Shown here in pieces: positions 1 through 9,227 of a DNA stretch of 64,000 bases. Each line of letters starts with the position of its first letter. Positions within the stretch are counted from its first letter, which is position 1. Source of the DNA: Klebsiella planticola ATCC 33531 (GTDB lineage Bacteria > Pseudomonadota > Gammaproteobacteria > Enterobacterales > Enterobacteriaceae); contig NZ_JMPP01000041.1 in the NCBI RefSeq assembly GCF_000735435.1, forward strand, positions 116,200 through 180,199, given 5' to 3'. The translations under genes were made by a program, and so were the position numbers. The notes beneath the pieces were generated by a model. It did not search any database. It was not told the DNA's origin and saw nothing but the letters and a program-made list of their open reading frames with translations.

Positions 1-8
1 AGTCAGTG

Positions 9-1514
9 ATGAAAAATAAAATATTAACCATTGATGTCGGCACCGGGAGTACCCGCGCCGCCATCCTGAGGGCCGATGGTTCTCTCGTGGGGTTTGCTCA
101 GCGGGAATATGAGCAAACGACTCCTCGTGCAGGCTGGTCGGAACAGGCACCTTCTTTGTGGTGGCAATCTGTCTGCGACTGTATCCGCGAAGTTCTGTAT
201 CGTTTCCCCGATGTCCGCTCGCAGATCGCCGCGATAGGCGCCTGCGGACAAATGCATGGCACCGTACTGCTGGATAGCGCGGGTCAACTCGTCGAAGACA
301 AAGCGCTGTTGTGGAATGACAAACGGAGCCAGCCGCAGGTCGACGCTTTTATTGTTCGCGAAGATGCGGAACGTTGGCTGCGCCATCTGAATAATCCCCC
401 GGCAGCCGCCTGGCCTGCCTTTAAGCTGGCGTGGTGGCGGGAACATTATCCTCAGAGCGCGGCTCGCATCGCGAAGATATTAATGCCGAAGGATTTCATT
501 AACTTCATGCTGACCGGCGCCATCGCCACCGATTACAGCGAGGCTTCCTGCTACTTTCTGATGGACAGCGAAAGCCGCAGCTGGTCGCCACAGGCGCTGG
601 AATTGTTTGGCCTGAGACGGGAGCAGTTGCCGGATCTGAAACTGTCCAGCGAGGTGATCGGCGAGGTTACCCGTGAGGCTTCGACGCTGACCGGCCTGCC
701 CGCAGGGATCCCGGTGGTCGCCGGGACGTCAGATATGGCGGCCACCCTGCTGGGTTCCGGCGTATATCAGCCTGGAACGGCATCCGATTCTACGGGGACC
801 TCCACGCTGATCACGGTGGTATCGCCGCAACCGTTGTTGCATTCACGAGTCAATAACCTGCATCTGGCAAACCAGGTCTGGGGCGGATTTACCCTCCTCG
901 ATGCCGGCGGCGATGCGGTACGCTGGGCGCGCCAGGCTCTGGCAGAAAACCACATTACACACCCGGAACTGCTGCAGCTGGCGGCCGAAGTCCCCGCTGG
1001 TGCGGAAGGATTATTGTTTTTACCCTACTTAACCGGTGAACGCATGGCGGATCACACCAATTCGCGCGCGCAGTTCTTCGGCCTGCAGCGTAAGCATGGC
1101 CGCGGACATTTATTGCGGGCGGTTCTGGAAGGGGTCGCGTTCGCTTCGGCGCGTAATCTTCGTCAGTTACGCCAGTGCGGGCAGCATCCCGAGCAGATGA
1201 TCGCCTCAGGGGGCGGCGCACGCAGTCGGCTGTGGCTGGAAATCAAAGCGGCTGCGTACAATCTTCCCATTATATCGACGCGCAATCCGGAGAATGGCGT
1301 CACCGGATGCGCTATTATTGCCGGCGTTGGCATCGGAATGTATGCGGATTTTGCCGATGGCGTTCGGCATACGGTGCAGTTCGACGAACCGGTGATGCCT
1401 GACCGGCGTCTGCAGGAATATTATCAGTCCTGTAGCGAACTTTTTGATACGCTTTACCAACAATCCGCGCCATTATACGATCGCCTGGATGCGTTAAGTC
1501 GCGGGCCAGCCTGA
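9..1514 (+). CDS. FGGY-family carbohydrate kinase (xylulokinase-like)
   Basis: About 501 residues, the usual length for FGGY sugar kinases, which phosphorylate a pentose or related sugar with ATP in the cytoplasm. The N-terminal actin-like fold opens with the phosphate loop IDVGTGSTRAA (residues about 8-18). A GTSDMAATLLG segment lies mid-protein, and the C-terminal ATP-binding lobe has ASGGGARSRLWLEIKA. An in-frame GTG at 6 precedes the ATG at 9; I prefer the ATG, but the ribosome binding site lies too close to the window edge to judge. A DeoR regulator follows 67 bp downstream on the same strand, as is common for sugar-catabolic operons. The rest of the operon is presumably upstream of the window. 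The substrate cannot be read from the sequence. Confidence 0.85.
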   Translation: MKNKILTIDVGTGSTRAAILRADGSLVGFAQREYEQTTPRAGWSEQAPSLWWQSVCDCIREVLYRFPDVRSQIAAIGACGQMHGTVLLDSAGQLVEDKALLWNDKRSQPQVDAFIVREDAERWLRHLNNPPAAAWPAFKLAWWREHYPQSAARIAKILMPKDFINFMLTGAIATDYSEASCYFLMDSESRSWSPQALELFGLRREQLPDLKLSSEVIGEVTREASTLTGLPAGIPVVAGTSDMAATLLGSGVYQPGTASDSTGTSTLITVVSPQPLLHSRVNNLHLANQVWGGFTLLDAGGDAVRWARQALAENHITHPELLQLAAEVPAGAEGLLFLPYLTGERMADHTNSRAQFFGLQRKHGRGHLLRAVLEGVAFASARNLRQLRQCGQHPEQMIASGGGARSRLWLEIKAAAYNLPIISTRNPENGVTGCAIIAGVGIGMYADFADGVRHTVQFDEPVMPDRRLQEYYQSCSELFDTLYQQSAPLYDRLDALSRGPA

Positions 1515-1581
1515 AGGTGAGCCTTGCGGCCGCGGCCGGAATTTTCTCGCTGAAGGTGACATCGTCCGTAAGAGAGGCACA

Positions 1582-2355
1582 ATGTTTGCAGAAGAACGAC
1601 AGGAAAAGTTACTCAGTATTCTCCGGGAAAAACGCAAGGTTGCGGTTTCCGAGATGTGTGAAGTGTTCAACGTGTCTGGCGCAACCATTCGTGCCGATCT
1701 CCGTCAGTTGGAAGAGGCCGGGATGCTGACCCGCACCCACGGCGGCGCCGTGCTGCGCACCCGGGCCAGTTTTGAGCAAGCCTCCGATATGCGGGAAGTC
1801 GTCAATCTGACCGCGAAAGAGCGTATTGGCCAACGCGCCGCGGCGCTGGTAGAAGATGGCGATATCATCGTGCTGGATACCGGCACCACCACGCTGCATA
1901 TCGCCCGTCATATCCGCGATCGGCAGAATGTCACCGTGGTGACGAATGATTATCAGATTGCCCGTGAACTGGAGGCCAGCCCCACTATTCAGATCATCCT
2001 GCTGGGGGGGATCGTCAAAAAAGGCTACCACTGCGTGGTGTCCATCAACGGACGTTCTATTCTCGATACGCTTAATGTGGATAAGGCCTTTATGGGGGCC
2101 AACTCGCTCTCCGTCAAGCACGGCGCCTGTGTGGCCGATATTATGCTGGCGGAAACGAAACGCGGCATGGTGGAACATGCCAGTCAGGTGATTGTGGTGT
2201 GTGACTCCAGCAAGCTCAATAATACCTCGCTGGCGCAGTTCGCCCCGGCGGAACGTATCGATACTCTGGTAATTGACCGTCTCCCTGACGATGCGCAAGC
2301 GTATCAGACCGCCGGGATCCAGATTATTACACTGGATGAAGATGCCCTTCCCTGA
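1582..2355 (+). CDS. DeoR-family transcriptional regulator
   Basis: 257 residues. The N-terminal winged helix-turn-helix (residues about 4-57, with EMCEVFNVSGATIRADLRQL) is followed by the sugar-phosphate-sensing DeoRC domain. That domain shows the conserved LDTGTTTLHIARHI and VVTNDYQIA segments. Such proteins normally repress sugar-utilisation operons until a phosphorylated sugar binds. A GAGAGG ribosome binding site precedes the ATG. It lies just behind the FGGY kinase, so it probably controls that kinase and genes upstream of the window. It converges with the dehydrogenase gene on the other strand. Confidence 0.9.
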   Translation: MFAEERQEKLLSILREKRKVAVSEMCEVFNVSGATIRADLRQLEEAGMLTRTHGGAVLRTRASFEQASDMREVVNLTAKERIGQRAAALVEDGDIIVLDTGTTTLHIARHIRDRQNVTVVTNDYQIARELEASPTIQIILLGGIVKKGYHCVVSINGRSILDTLNVDKAFMGANSLSVKHGACVADIMLAETKRGMVEHASQVIVVCDSSKLNNTSLAQFAPAERIDTLVIDRLPDDAQAYQTAGIQIITLDEDALP

Positions 2356-2430
2356 ACATCCCTCCACTGGGCCTACGTTAAGAGCGCGGCAGTATCACGC
2401 CACCTTCACATCGACCTCTGCACTTCGCGC

Positions 2431-3309
2431 TTAGTACCCGCTTGTCGGCTGTCCCGCCAGCCAGGCATACACCGATGCCAGGTCACGATCGGCATACCCC
2501 TCATCGGCGGCTTCATCCCAGCAGTCGGCGATAGTGGCCAGGATCGGCAACGGCGTATCTTCCGCCGCGTCTAGCGCCAGCCGGGCATCTTTCAGCGCAT
2601 GGCTGAGCTGCATCTGCGGAGTAAAATCATTCGCCGCGATCATCTCCAGCTTGGCTTTCACATAAGGTGCCGCCAGCGGGCCACCGTCAAGCGCGCCCCA
2701 GAATGCTTCTGGAGTAAAACCTAATTTCGCCGCCAGTAACGTACTTTCTGCCACCCCTTCCATCATGGTGATCAGCCAGGCGTTCAGTACCAGCTTCATT
2801 TTCTGACTGTTGCCGGCGTCGCCAAACCATTGTGTGCCGCGCGCAATCGCGGCAAAGACGCTCTCGGCCTTCACGCCTCGCTGACGATCCCCGCTGGCAA
2901 GCACCAGAATTTGCGCATTCTCCGCCGGTTTTTTGGTTCCCGACACCGGCGCATCAAGGTAGACCATCGATGGGCGAAGCGATGCCAGCAGGTCAACGGC
3001 CTCCCGTGTTTCTTCGACGCCAATCGTCCCCATCTGGCAAAAAACGGCGTCTGGCTGGCAAACCGGAGCCATTTCGCGGATCGCATTCCGGGTTGCTTCA
3101 CCATCGGTCAGTACCGACAGAATCACCTCCGCCGACGCCGCGGCCTGTTGAGGGGTCGCGTGACGGATTAATCCGCTGGCTATCAAATCCTCACCCCGCT
3201 CAGGGGTACGGTTCCAGCCGTGAACGGTGAAGCCTTTTTTTAACAGATTGCTGGCAAAAGCATGCCCCATAGCACCGAGCCCAATAACGGCAACAACCGG
3301 TAAGTTCAT
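2431..3309 (-). CDS. NAD(P)-dependent beta-hydroxyacid dehydrogenase (3-hydroxyisobutyrate dehydrogenase family)
   Basis: 292 residues, normal for the family, which oxidises or reduces beta-hydroxyacids such as 3-hydroxyisobutyrate or tartronate semialdehyde. The N-terminal Rossmann fold carries VIGLGAMGHAFASNLLKKG (residues 8-26). The substrate-binding signature DAPVSGTKKPAE lies near residue 119, and the catalytic-lysine region QKMKLVLNAWL near residue 168. GGGAG lies 7 bp before the ATG. The start is separated from the ABC transporter block by about 260 bp containing that block's terminator, so it is probably its own unit. The exact substrate is undetermined. Confidence 0.85.
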   Translation of the reverse strand: MNLPVVAVIGLGAMGHAFASNLLKKGFTVHGWNRTPERGEDLIASGLIRHATPQQAAASAEVILSVLTDGEATRNAIREMAPVCQPDAVFCQMGTIGVEETREAVDLLASLRPSMVYLDAPVSGTKKPAENAQILVLASGDRQRGVKAESVFAAIARGTQWFGDAGNSQKMKLVLNAWLITMMEGVAESTLLAAKLGFTPEAFWGALDGGPLAAPYVKAKLEMIAANDFTPQMQLSHALKDARLALDAAEDTPLPILATIADCWDEAADEGYADRDLASVYAWLAGQPTSGY

Positions 3310-3490
3310 TCCATTTCTCCCGCGTTAATTTCGCACCTGCATAGCGTCCCGGGCGGCGAACCGTCCGTCCAGGTGACGTCGGTAGCGCGCTAACCGGGTA
3401 AAGTGCATTCAGTATGCCCGTATCGGCGGAATAAAGGCCAGCACGTTTATCGTTTTTATCCTGCAGAAATCAGTGGCTTGCCATGGCGAG

Positions 3491-3521
3491 AAAAACAAAC
3501 GCCGGCGGGAAATCGCCGGCG
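3491..3521 (-). terminator. Rho-independent terminator of the branched-chain-type ABC operon
   Basis: Read on the minus strand, a perfect 7-bp GC-rich stem (CGCCGGC/GCCGGCG arms at 3500-3506 and 3515-3521) is followed by TTTGTTTTT. It lies about 50 bp after the stop of the last transporter gene and is oriented to end that operon. Confidence 0.8.
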
Positions 3522-3552
3522 GATGGGAACGGGTTGCTTTTAATGGTTAAAC

Positions 3553-3567
3553 AGTGACACTGTCACT
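3553..3567. repeat. Palindrome AGTGACACTGTCACT (copy 1 of 4)
   Basis: A perfect 15-bp palindrome around a central C, sitting between the stop codon of the livF-type gene and the operon terminator. The 13-bp core GTGACA-N-TGTCAC recurs at 20255, 26906 and 30854. Role unknown. Confidence 0.7.
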
Positions 3568-3569
3568 TA

Positions 3570-4286
3570 TCAGGCCACGCCGAGATAGGCATTTCTCACC
3601 TCCGGGTTGTTCAGCAGCTCCCTGCCCGTTCCGCTTAATTGAATCTGGCCATTCACCATGACGTAGGCGCGGTCAGACAACTTCAGCGCATGATGCGCAT
3701 TTTGTTCCACCAGAAACAGCGTCATGCCCTGCTGCGTCAGCTCTCGCAGGATCTGGAATATCTGTTTGACCACCAGCGGCGCCAGTCCAAGACTGGGCTC
3801 ATCCAGCAGTAACAGTTTTGGCCGGCTCATCAAGGCGCGGGCAATGGCCAGCATCTGCTGCTCGCCCCCCGATAACGTCATGGCGCGTTGCGCCCGTCGC
3901 TCTTCAAGACGAGGAAAAAGCTGATACATTCGCGCTTTGTCCTCATTCTGATAGCGGCTGCCCACGGGAATGGTCCCCATCAGCAGGTTTTCTTCCACCG
4001 TCATATCGGCAAAAATCCGTCGCCCTTCCGGCGCCTGGGCAATACCGTTACTGGCAATAAAATGGGTAGACCGTCGGCTGATATCCTCGCCGCGATAGCG
4101 AATCTCTCCTGCGGCGATGCGTGGCTGGCCAAAAATAGACATTAACAGCGTGGACTTCCCGGCGCCGTTGGCGCCGATCAGCGCCACCGTCTCCCCTTCA
4201 TTCACCGTTAAGGAGACCTGTTTCAACGCCTGGATCTGGCCATAGAACACATCCACCTGACGAAATTCAAGCAACGGTTGGCTCAT
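3570..4286 (-). CDS. Branched-chain amino acid-type ABC transporter, ATPase (LivF-like)
   Basis: 238 residues, standard for LivF. Walker A is GANGAGKST (about 37-45), the signature motif is LSGGEQQMLAIARALM, Walker B is LLLLDEPSLGLAP, and the switch His lies in VEQNAHHAL. It pairs with the LivG-like ATPase encoded just upstream to energise import through the LivH/LivM-like permeases. Its ATG overlaps the TGA of the preceding gene by 4 bp. It is the last gene of the five-gene operon and is followed by a terminator. Confidence 0.92.
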   Translation of the reverse strand: MSQPLLEFRQVDVFYGQIQALKQVSLTVNEGETVALIGANGAGKSTLLMSIFGQPRIAAGEIRYRGEDISRRSTHFIASNGIAQAPEGRRIFADMTVEENLLMGTIPVGSRYQNEDKARMYQLFPRLEERRAQRAMTLSGGEQQMLAIARALMSRPKLLLLDEPSLGLAPLVVKQIFQILRELTQQGMTLFLVEQNAHHALKLSDRAYVMVNGQIQLSGTGRELLNNPEVRNAYLGVA

Positions 4287-5158
4287 TCGGCAAGCTCCTC
4301 TTCATCCGTCCCCAGATAGGCCGCGATCACGCTGGTATTTGACTGAATCTCCTTCGGTTCGCCGCGGGCGATCACATCGCCATGATCGAGCACGATCACG
4401 TGATCGGAAATCTCCATCACCATCCCCATGTCGTGTTCAATCAACAATACCGTCACGCCGTGATACTGGCGCAGGAAGCGGATAATCTTGCTCAGCGCCT
4501 GGGTCTCAACGGGATTAAGCCCCGCCGCCGGTTCATCCAGACAGATCATCTCTGGCCCGGTACACATCGCGCGGGCAATCTCCAGCCGCCGCTGCTGCCC
4601 GTAGGAGAGCGTTCCCGCCAGCAGGTTAGCGCAATCCGCCATACCGACCACCTCCAGCCAGTAGAAGGCCCGATCCAGCGCCCGGTTTTCGGCGTTTCGA
4701 TACCCGCGGGTATTTATGATCCCGGCGAGTAAATTACGATTTACCTGCATATGCTGGGCCACCAGCAGATTTTCAATCACCGACATCTCACGAAACAGCC
4801 GGATATTCTGAAAGGTTCGTGCCAGCCCCGCCCGGTTAACCAGATGCGTCCCACCGAACATTTTGTAATACAGCCGCGATCCCAGCGCGGCTGGATGGAG
4901 AAAATCCGTCGGATGAAGCTTTTGTCCCAGTACCTGAATCACGTCGGTGATCCGCGAACGGGCATGCAGCCTGATCGTCCCGCCGGTTGCCCGATAAAAC
5001 CCGGTCAGACAGTTAAACACCGTGGTTTTCCCCGCGCCATTAGGGCCAATCAGCGCGGTAATCGACCCTCTTTTGACCTCAAGATTGACATCATTGAGCG
5101 CTTTAATGCCGCCAAAATGCATCATCAGATGCTCAACCTGCAAAATATTGTCATTCAT
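4283..5158 (-). CDS. Branched-chain amino acid-type ABC transporter, ATPase (LivG-like)
   Basis: 291 residues, longer than the roughly 255 usual for LivG. Walker A is GPNGAGKTT, the signature is [15 protein letters not shown], Walker B is [13 protein letters not shown], and IEHDMGMV holds the switch His. The extra length is an insertion of roughly 30 residues between the Walker A region and the Q-loop (about residues 66-100, HARSRITDV... to [11 protein letters not shown]), where E. coli LivG is short. Start and stop overlap both neighbours by 4 bp, so translation is probably coupled. Confidence 0.9.
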   Translation of the reverse strand: MNDNILQVEHLMMHFGGIKALNDVNLEVKRGSITALIGPNGAGKTTVFNCLTGFYRATGGTIRLHARSRITDVIQVLGQKLHPTDFLHPAALGSRLYYKMFGGTHLVNRAGLARTFQNIRLFREMSVIENLLVAQHMQVNRNLLAGIINTRGYRNAENRALDRAFYWLEVVGMADCANLLAGTLSYGQQRRLEIARAMCTGPEMICLDEPAAGLNPVETQALSKIIRFLRQYHGVTVLLIEHDMGMVMEISDHVIVLDHGDVIARGEPKEIQSNTSVIAAYLGTDEEELAE

Positions 5159-6441
5159 GGCGCCACTCCCTTCCGTACCGCCACCCCCGTACGACTGGTA
5201 CGCACCAGCCCACGCGGCCGCCAGATCATCATCAGCACCATCAATACGCCAAACAGCAGCACCCGATATTCGTCGAACCCTCTGAGCAGTTCCGGGGCCA
5301 CCGTCAGGACAAACGCTGCCAGCACCACCCCCAGCGTCGAGCCCATTCCCCCCAATACCACGATGGCCAGAATCAGCGCCGACTCAAAAAAGGTAAACGA
5401 GGTCGGGTTAACAAACCCCTGATAGGTGGCAAAAAAGACCCCGGCAATTCCTGCCGTAGAGGCTCCCAGCATAAACGCCGAGAGCTTCACCAGCACATGG
5501 TTCAGCCCCATAGCCCGACAGGCTATCTCATCTTCACGCAGCGCCTCCCATGCGCGGCCGATAGGCATTCGCGTCAGCCGGTGCTTAATAAACAGCACCA
5601 GCAGGACCACCAGGCAAAGCACGGCGTAGATAAAGATAAATTTGAGGTTGGGGTTATAGCTGATGTGCAGAAACTCGTGGATCGGCACCCCGCCGTCTTT
5701 TGCCCGCCGGCCAAACTCGAGGCCGAACAGCGTCGGCGCCGGGACGGATACCCCATTCGGGCCGCCGGTAAAACTGACCCAGTTATTCAGCACCAGACGG
5801 ATAATTTCACCAAAGCCGAGGGTGACGATCGCCAGATAATCGCCATGCATTCGCAGCACCGGAAATCCCAGCAGCGCACCGGCCAGCGCCGCCATAATGG
5901 CGCCTGTCGGCAGCATTGCCCAGAATCCCAGCCCCAGATACTGATAACCCAACGCCAGCCCGTAGGCGCCAATGGCATAAAAGGCTACATAGCCCAGATC
6001 GAGCAGGCCCGCCAGCCCGACCACAATATTCAGCCCCAGTCCCAGCAGGACATAAATCAGCCCAAGAATCGCGACCGTCAGCAGATATTTCGTGGCGATG
6101 ATCGGGAACAGGATGGCGAGGAGCGCCAGCAGCGGAATGACCCAGCGCAGCCGCGATCGATAACCGGCGGGTCTCACGTATACGCCATCATTCGTTCCTT
6201 CAAAGCGGGCGAGGAACTGGCGACCGCTGCGACTTTGCAGCATCAGACTGAGCAGCAGTCGCCCGATCATCACGATGCCAACCAGTATCAACACCCGCTG
6301 GGTTGACAGATTGTAACTGTAACCTTTCAGCACAATGCCCACGATCGGGCCAAATACGATCAGCGCACACAATCCGGCCAGGATGCTGTCGATCAGGCAG
6401 CGCCTGATATCCACTCCTGGCTTACGGGACACTTCAGCCAT
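5155..6441 (-). CDS. Branched-chain amino acid-type ABC transporter, permease (LivM-like)
   Basis: About 428 residues when started at the ATG at 6441 (MAEVSRKPG...). An upstream in-frame start at 6537 would run back into the LivH-like gene and add a soluble arginine-rich stretch, so I reject it. The protein has an N-terminal hydrophobic extension and then a LivM core of about eight membrane segments. It contains the family motif [19 protein letters not shown] and the EAA-like loop [20 protein letters not shown], which contacts the ATPases. The gene starts 10 bp after the LivH-like stop. Confidence 0.9.
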   Translation of the reverse strand: MAEVSRKPGVDIRRCLIDSILAGLCALIVFGPIVGIVLKGYSYNLSTQRVLILVGIVMIGRLLLSLMLQSRSGRQFLARFEGTNDGVYVRPAGYRSRLRWVIPLLALLAILFPIIATKYLLTVAILGLIYVLLGLGLNIVVGLAGLLDLGYVAFYAIGAYGLALGYQYLGLGFWAMLPTGAIMAALAGALLGFPVLRMHGDYLAIVTLGFGEIIRLVLNNWVSFTGGPNGVSVPAPTLFGLEFGRRAKDGGVPIHEFLHISYNPNLKFIFIYAVLCLVVLLVLFIKHRLTRMPIGRAWEALREDEIACRAMGLNHVLVKLSAFMLGASTAGIAGVFFATYQGFVNPTSFTFFESALILAIVVLGGMGSTLGVVLAAFVLTVAPELLRGFDEYRVLLFGVLMVLMMIWRPRGLVRTSRTGVAVRKGVAP

Positions 6442-6451
6442 GTTTGACCCC

Positions 6452-7366
6452 TTAAACCTTGGCAACCATCGGGCGACCCAGCAGCCCTTGCGGGCGGAAA
6501 ATAAGGATTGCCACCAGCAGCGCGAAGGAAAAAACATCTTTATAATCCGAGTTCACCAGCCCGGCGAACTGCGCTTCGGCTACCCCCAGCAGTAAACCGC
6601 CGAGCATCGCGCCGGGTAGCGAGCCGATCCCCCCCAGCACGGCGGCAGTAAAGGCTTTGATGCCGATGATAAAACCGATATAGAAATCAAAAGTGCCGTA
6701 GTTCATGGTCACCAGCACTCCAGCCAGACCGGCCATCGCCGCGCCTATGACAAAAACCAGCGAGATCACCCGATCGGTATTAATCCCAAGGATGGCGGCC
6801 ATTCGTCGATCCTGCTGCGTCGCCCGGCAGATACGACCGAGCCGGGTATGCTGGATTATCCAGGTCAGGACGATCATGCCTACCAGCGCCGCGACGAGGA
6901 TAAAGATTTTGGTCCAGGTGATTTGCACGATGCCGTCGCCAACCTCAAAACGCAGTACGCCGGAGAGCAGCGTCGGGATCCCCTGTTGATTGGGACCCTG
7001 GCTGATTTGTACGTAGTTCTGCAGAATAAGCGACATACCGATAGCCGAAATCAGCGGTGCCAGGCGGGTTGAGTTGCGCAACGGCCGGTAGGCGATACGT
7101 TCGATAGTCCAGCCGTAGACCCCGGTCACCACAATGGTGAAGACCAGCGTGCCGAAGATCAGCAAAGGAAAGGAGTGAATCCCAAATCCGGAGAGCAACG
7201 CCAGCCCGATAGCGCACAGATAGGCGGAAATCATGTACACCTCGCCGTGAGCGAAGTTAATCATGCCGATAATGCCGTACACCATGGTATAGCCGATGGC
7301 GATTAATCCATATACGGCGCCTAGCGTCAGCCCATTGATCAATTGTTGTAGAAAGAACGCTTCCAT
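6452..7366 (-). CDS. Branched-chain amino acid-type ABC transporter, permease (LivH-like)
   Basis: About 304 residues from the ATG at 7366 ([20 protein letters not shown]), matching the usual LivH length; in-frame codons extend upstream but add no hydrophobic or conserved sequence. It has about eight membrane segments, the family signature [20 protein letters not shown] near the N-terminus and the EAA-like loop [20 protein letters not shown]. It forms the channel with the LivM-like protein. A hairpin lies in the 99-bp gap after the binding-protein gene. Confidence 0.9.
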   Translation of the reverse strand: MEAFFLQQLINGLTLGAVYGLIAIGYTMVYGIIGMINFAHGEVYMISAYLCAIGLALLSGFGIHSFPLLIFGTLVFTIVVTGVYGWTIERIAYRPLRNSTRLAPLISAIGMSLILQNYVQISQGPNQQGIPTLLSGVLRFEVGDGIVQITWTKIFILVAALVGMIVLTWIIQHTRLGRICRATQQDRRMAAILGINTDRVISLVFVIGAAMAGLAGVLVTMNYGTFDFYIGFIIGIKAFTAAVLGGIGSLPGAMLGGLLLGVAEAQFAGLVNSDYKDVFSFALLVAILIFRPQGLLGRPMVAKV

Positions 7367-7433
7367 AGACACCATCCTGCCGGTAAACGGGCAGCGAACA
7401 GCCTGGCGCACCGCCGCTGCCTTTTCGCGAATA

Positions 7434-7450
7434 GCCCCTTGTGAAGGGGC
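7434..7450 (-). terminator. Intercistronic hairpin between the binding protein and permease genes
   Basis: A perfect 7-bp stem (GCCCCTT/AAGGGGC, 3-nt loop) lies 16 bp after the stop of the binding-protein gene, with no good U-tract. Such hairpins commonly stabilise or attenuate transcript so that more binding protein than permease is made. This role is inferred. Confidence 0.5.
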
Positions 7451-7465
7451 GGAAAGTTCTGGCGG

Positions 7466-8581
7466 TTAGAGCTGGTGATATTTGCCTTTATCATCCCACT
7501 TATAAACCACGTAATCCGATACCTTCAGATCGCCCTTGCCATCCCAGGCTTTTTTGCCCATCACGGTATCGACGCTGTGGTTTTTCAGCCATTCGCTGGC
7601 TTTGGTGTTATCGGCTCCGACGGCATTATAGGCTGCGGCGATCGCCTGGATCGACGCGTAGGCATACAGGGTATAGCCTTCCGGTTCGAAACCGCTGGCG
7701 CGGAATTTTTCAATGACGGCTTTCCCTTCCGCAATGGTGCGCGGATCCTGACCGAAGGTCATCAGCACGCCGTCAGTGAACTGCGGGCCGCCGGCAGCGG
7801 TCACCAGCTCTTCCGTCACGATACAATCGCCGGAGAAGAATTTCGCCTGTACCCCCTGTTCCCTCATCTGACGAACCAGCGGGCCGGCTTCCGGATGGCA
7901 GCCGCCGAAATAGACCACGTCAGGCTTCAGCGCGCCAATTTTGGTCACCAGCGCGTTGAAGTCCTTCTCGCCTCGGGATAGCCCCTCGTACAGCACCTCT
8001 TTCGTCCCGCGTTTCGCCAGCGCGGCGCGGGTGGCATCCGCCAGCCCCTGGCCATAGGTATCTTTATCGTGGATCACGGCGATTTTCTTCGCCTTTAGCA
8101 CATCCAGCATATAGTTCGCCGCAATAGCCCCCTGCTGGTCGTCGCGACCGCACATGCGGAACATATCTTTCATCCCGCGTTCGGTGATTTGCGGGTTCGT
8201 CGAGCCCGGGGTGATCGTCAGAATACCGGCCTCGTCATAGACCTCTGAGGCAGGCATGGTGGATGACGAACAGAAATGCCCCACCACGGCGGAGACGCCG
8301 GACTCATCGACCAGACGGTTCGCCACGGCGACCGCCTGTTTGGGTTCACAGGCATCGTCCCCCTGAACCAGCACAATTTTTTCGCCTTTAATTCCTCCCG
8401 CCGCATTAATATCCGCCGCCGCTTGCGAGGCCCCTTTCCAGTACTGGGCACCATAAGTCGCATTCGGCCCGGTAAACGGTCCGGCAACACCAATCTTCAC
8501 ATCCGCCTGTGCGTAAAATGCCATGCTCATACAACCCGCAATCGCAAAATGAAGAGTCAACTTTTTAAGTTTCAGAGACAT
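7466..8581 (-). CDS. Periplasmic branched-chain amino acid-type binding protein (LivJ/LivK family)
   Basis: 371 residues with a signal peptide (SLKLKKLTLHF... ending FYAQA-DVKIG near residue 27). The mature part is a Peripla_BP_6 fold, with VKIGVAGPFTGPNATYG at the start and SSSTMPASEVYDEAGILTITPGST in the ligand cleft. It delivers ligand to the adjacent LivHMGF-type transporter. Ligands of the family include leucine, isoleucine, valine, amides and urea; this one cannot be fixed from sequence. It is the first gene of the operon, about 115 bp downstream of a sigma-54-type promoter, which favours a nitrogen-source role. Confidence 0.9.
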   Translation of the reverse strand: MSLKLKKLTLHFAIAGCMSMAFYAQADVKIGVAGPFTGPNATYGAQYWKGASQAAADINAAGGIKGEKIVLVQGDDACEPKQAVAVANRLVDESGVSAVVGHFCSSSTMPASEVYDEAGILTITPGSTNPQITERGMKDMFRMCGRDDQQGAIAANYMLDVLKAKKIAVIHDKDTYGQGLADATRAALAKRGTKEVLYEGLSRGEKDFNALVTKIGALKPDVVYFGGCHPEAGPLVRQMREQGVQAKFFSGDCIVTEELVTAAGGPQFTDGVLMTFGQDPRTIAEGKAVIEKFRASGFEPEGYTLYAYASIQAIAAAYNAVGADNTKASEWLKNHSVDTVMGKKAWDGKGDLKVSDYVVYKWDDKGKYHQL

Positions 8582-8693
8582 TCGATATTCCTCAGCGATT
8601 TATAGCCTTGCGCCCTGTAATGGCGCGGAAAATATCAATTACTGTTTGGTTTGCCGAAGGCTGACACTGTGCCGTCACGGCCGGGGTGGAAGA

Positions 8694-8709
8694 AGCAAAA
8701 ATCCCGCCA
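8694..8709 (-). promoter_or_regulatory. Sigma-54 (RpoN) promoter for the ABC importer operon
   Basis: On the minus strand the sequence TGGCGGGATTTTTGCT fits the RpoN consensus TGGCACG-N4-TTGCW at every position except two in the -24 box. The GG and GC doublets are correctly spaced. It faces the binding-protein gene, whose start is about 113 bp downstream. Confidence 0.65.
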
Positions 8710-9227
8710 GGGAGAAATGGCGCGTCAGATCGCTTAGTGATGGATGGCAATAACGCGTGATAACAACGTTACCGCCTCCGGCTGACGTGCATTTCTGTAC
8801 GAGTCAGGAGGTCTGTTGCCATCACGTGGCGAGTCGGGAACTGCGGCGTCCATATCGACCAGCGAGCTAAACATAGTTGCTCTTTGCACTCGTTGCGCAC
8901 TGCCCTGGTGCAAAAGTGCGAAAATGATCATGAGAGTGAATAATTTTGTTGCGGTATTGTGAACAATATAACAAGACGTGCGAGAAGCGGCGCGTTAACG
9001 GGGATTCCGCGCTATGGACTCATAGCCCACTCTTATGATTCCCATCGTGCAGGCGGAGCTCACTTCCGGGAAAAGGAGGCGATAACGACCCGACGCTGTC
9101 GCGGCGTAGTTAACCGCCAGGGCCCGCCCTGCCAACATAACAGCAGGTCAGACGCGGGGAATACACACACTGATTGACTTGAATTCGAATCGTAGGAGAA
9201 TGCATCTTCACGCAACGGCCTATAACG
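8710..9227. other. Intergenic region between the ABC operon and digH
   Basis: No convincing gene here; the short open frames lack ribosome binding sites and family features. Besides the NtrC-like site it holds a TATTGT-GA-ACAATA palindrome (8955-8968), which could serve digH or the importer. No clear sigma-70 promoter for digH could be fixed. Confidence 0.5.
8897..8913. promoter_or_regulatory. NtrC-like enhancer site
   Basis: GCACTGCCCTGGTGCAA fits the NtrC pattern GCACY-N4-TGGTGCA exactly. Extra GCAC and GTGC half-sites flank it (8886-8889, 8916-8919). It lies about 200 bp upstream of the sigma-54 promoter at 8694-8709, a usual enhancer distance. Confidence 0.6.

Noticed and set aside
1609..2367. 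252-codon minus-strand open frame opposite the DeoR gene
   Set aside because: Antisense shadow of a well-conserved regulator; no recognisable domain of its own.
5497..6306. Long plus-strand open frame opposite the LivM-like gene
   Set aside because: It is the antisense shadow of a clear membrane protein gene, with Gln/His-rich low-complexity translation.
8734..8931. 65-codon minus-strand frame upstream of the ABC importer
   Set aside because: It covers the NtrC-like region, lacks a ribosome binding site and has no family character.
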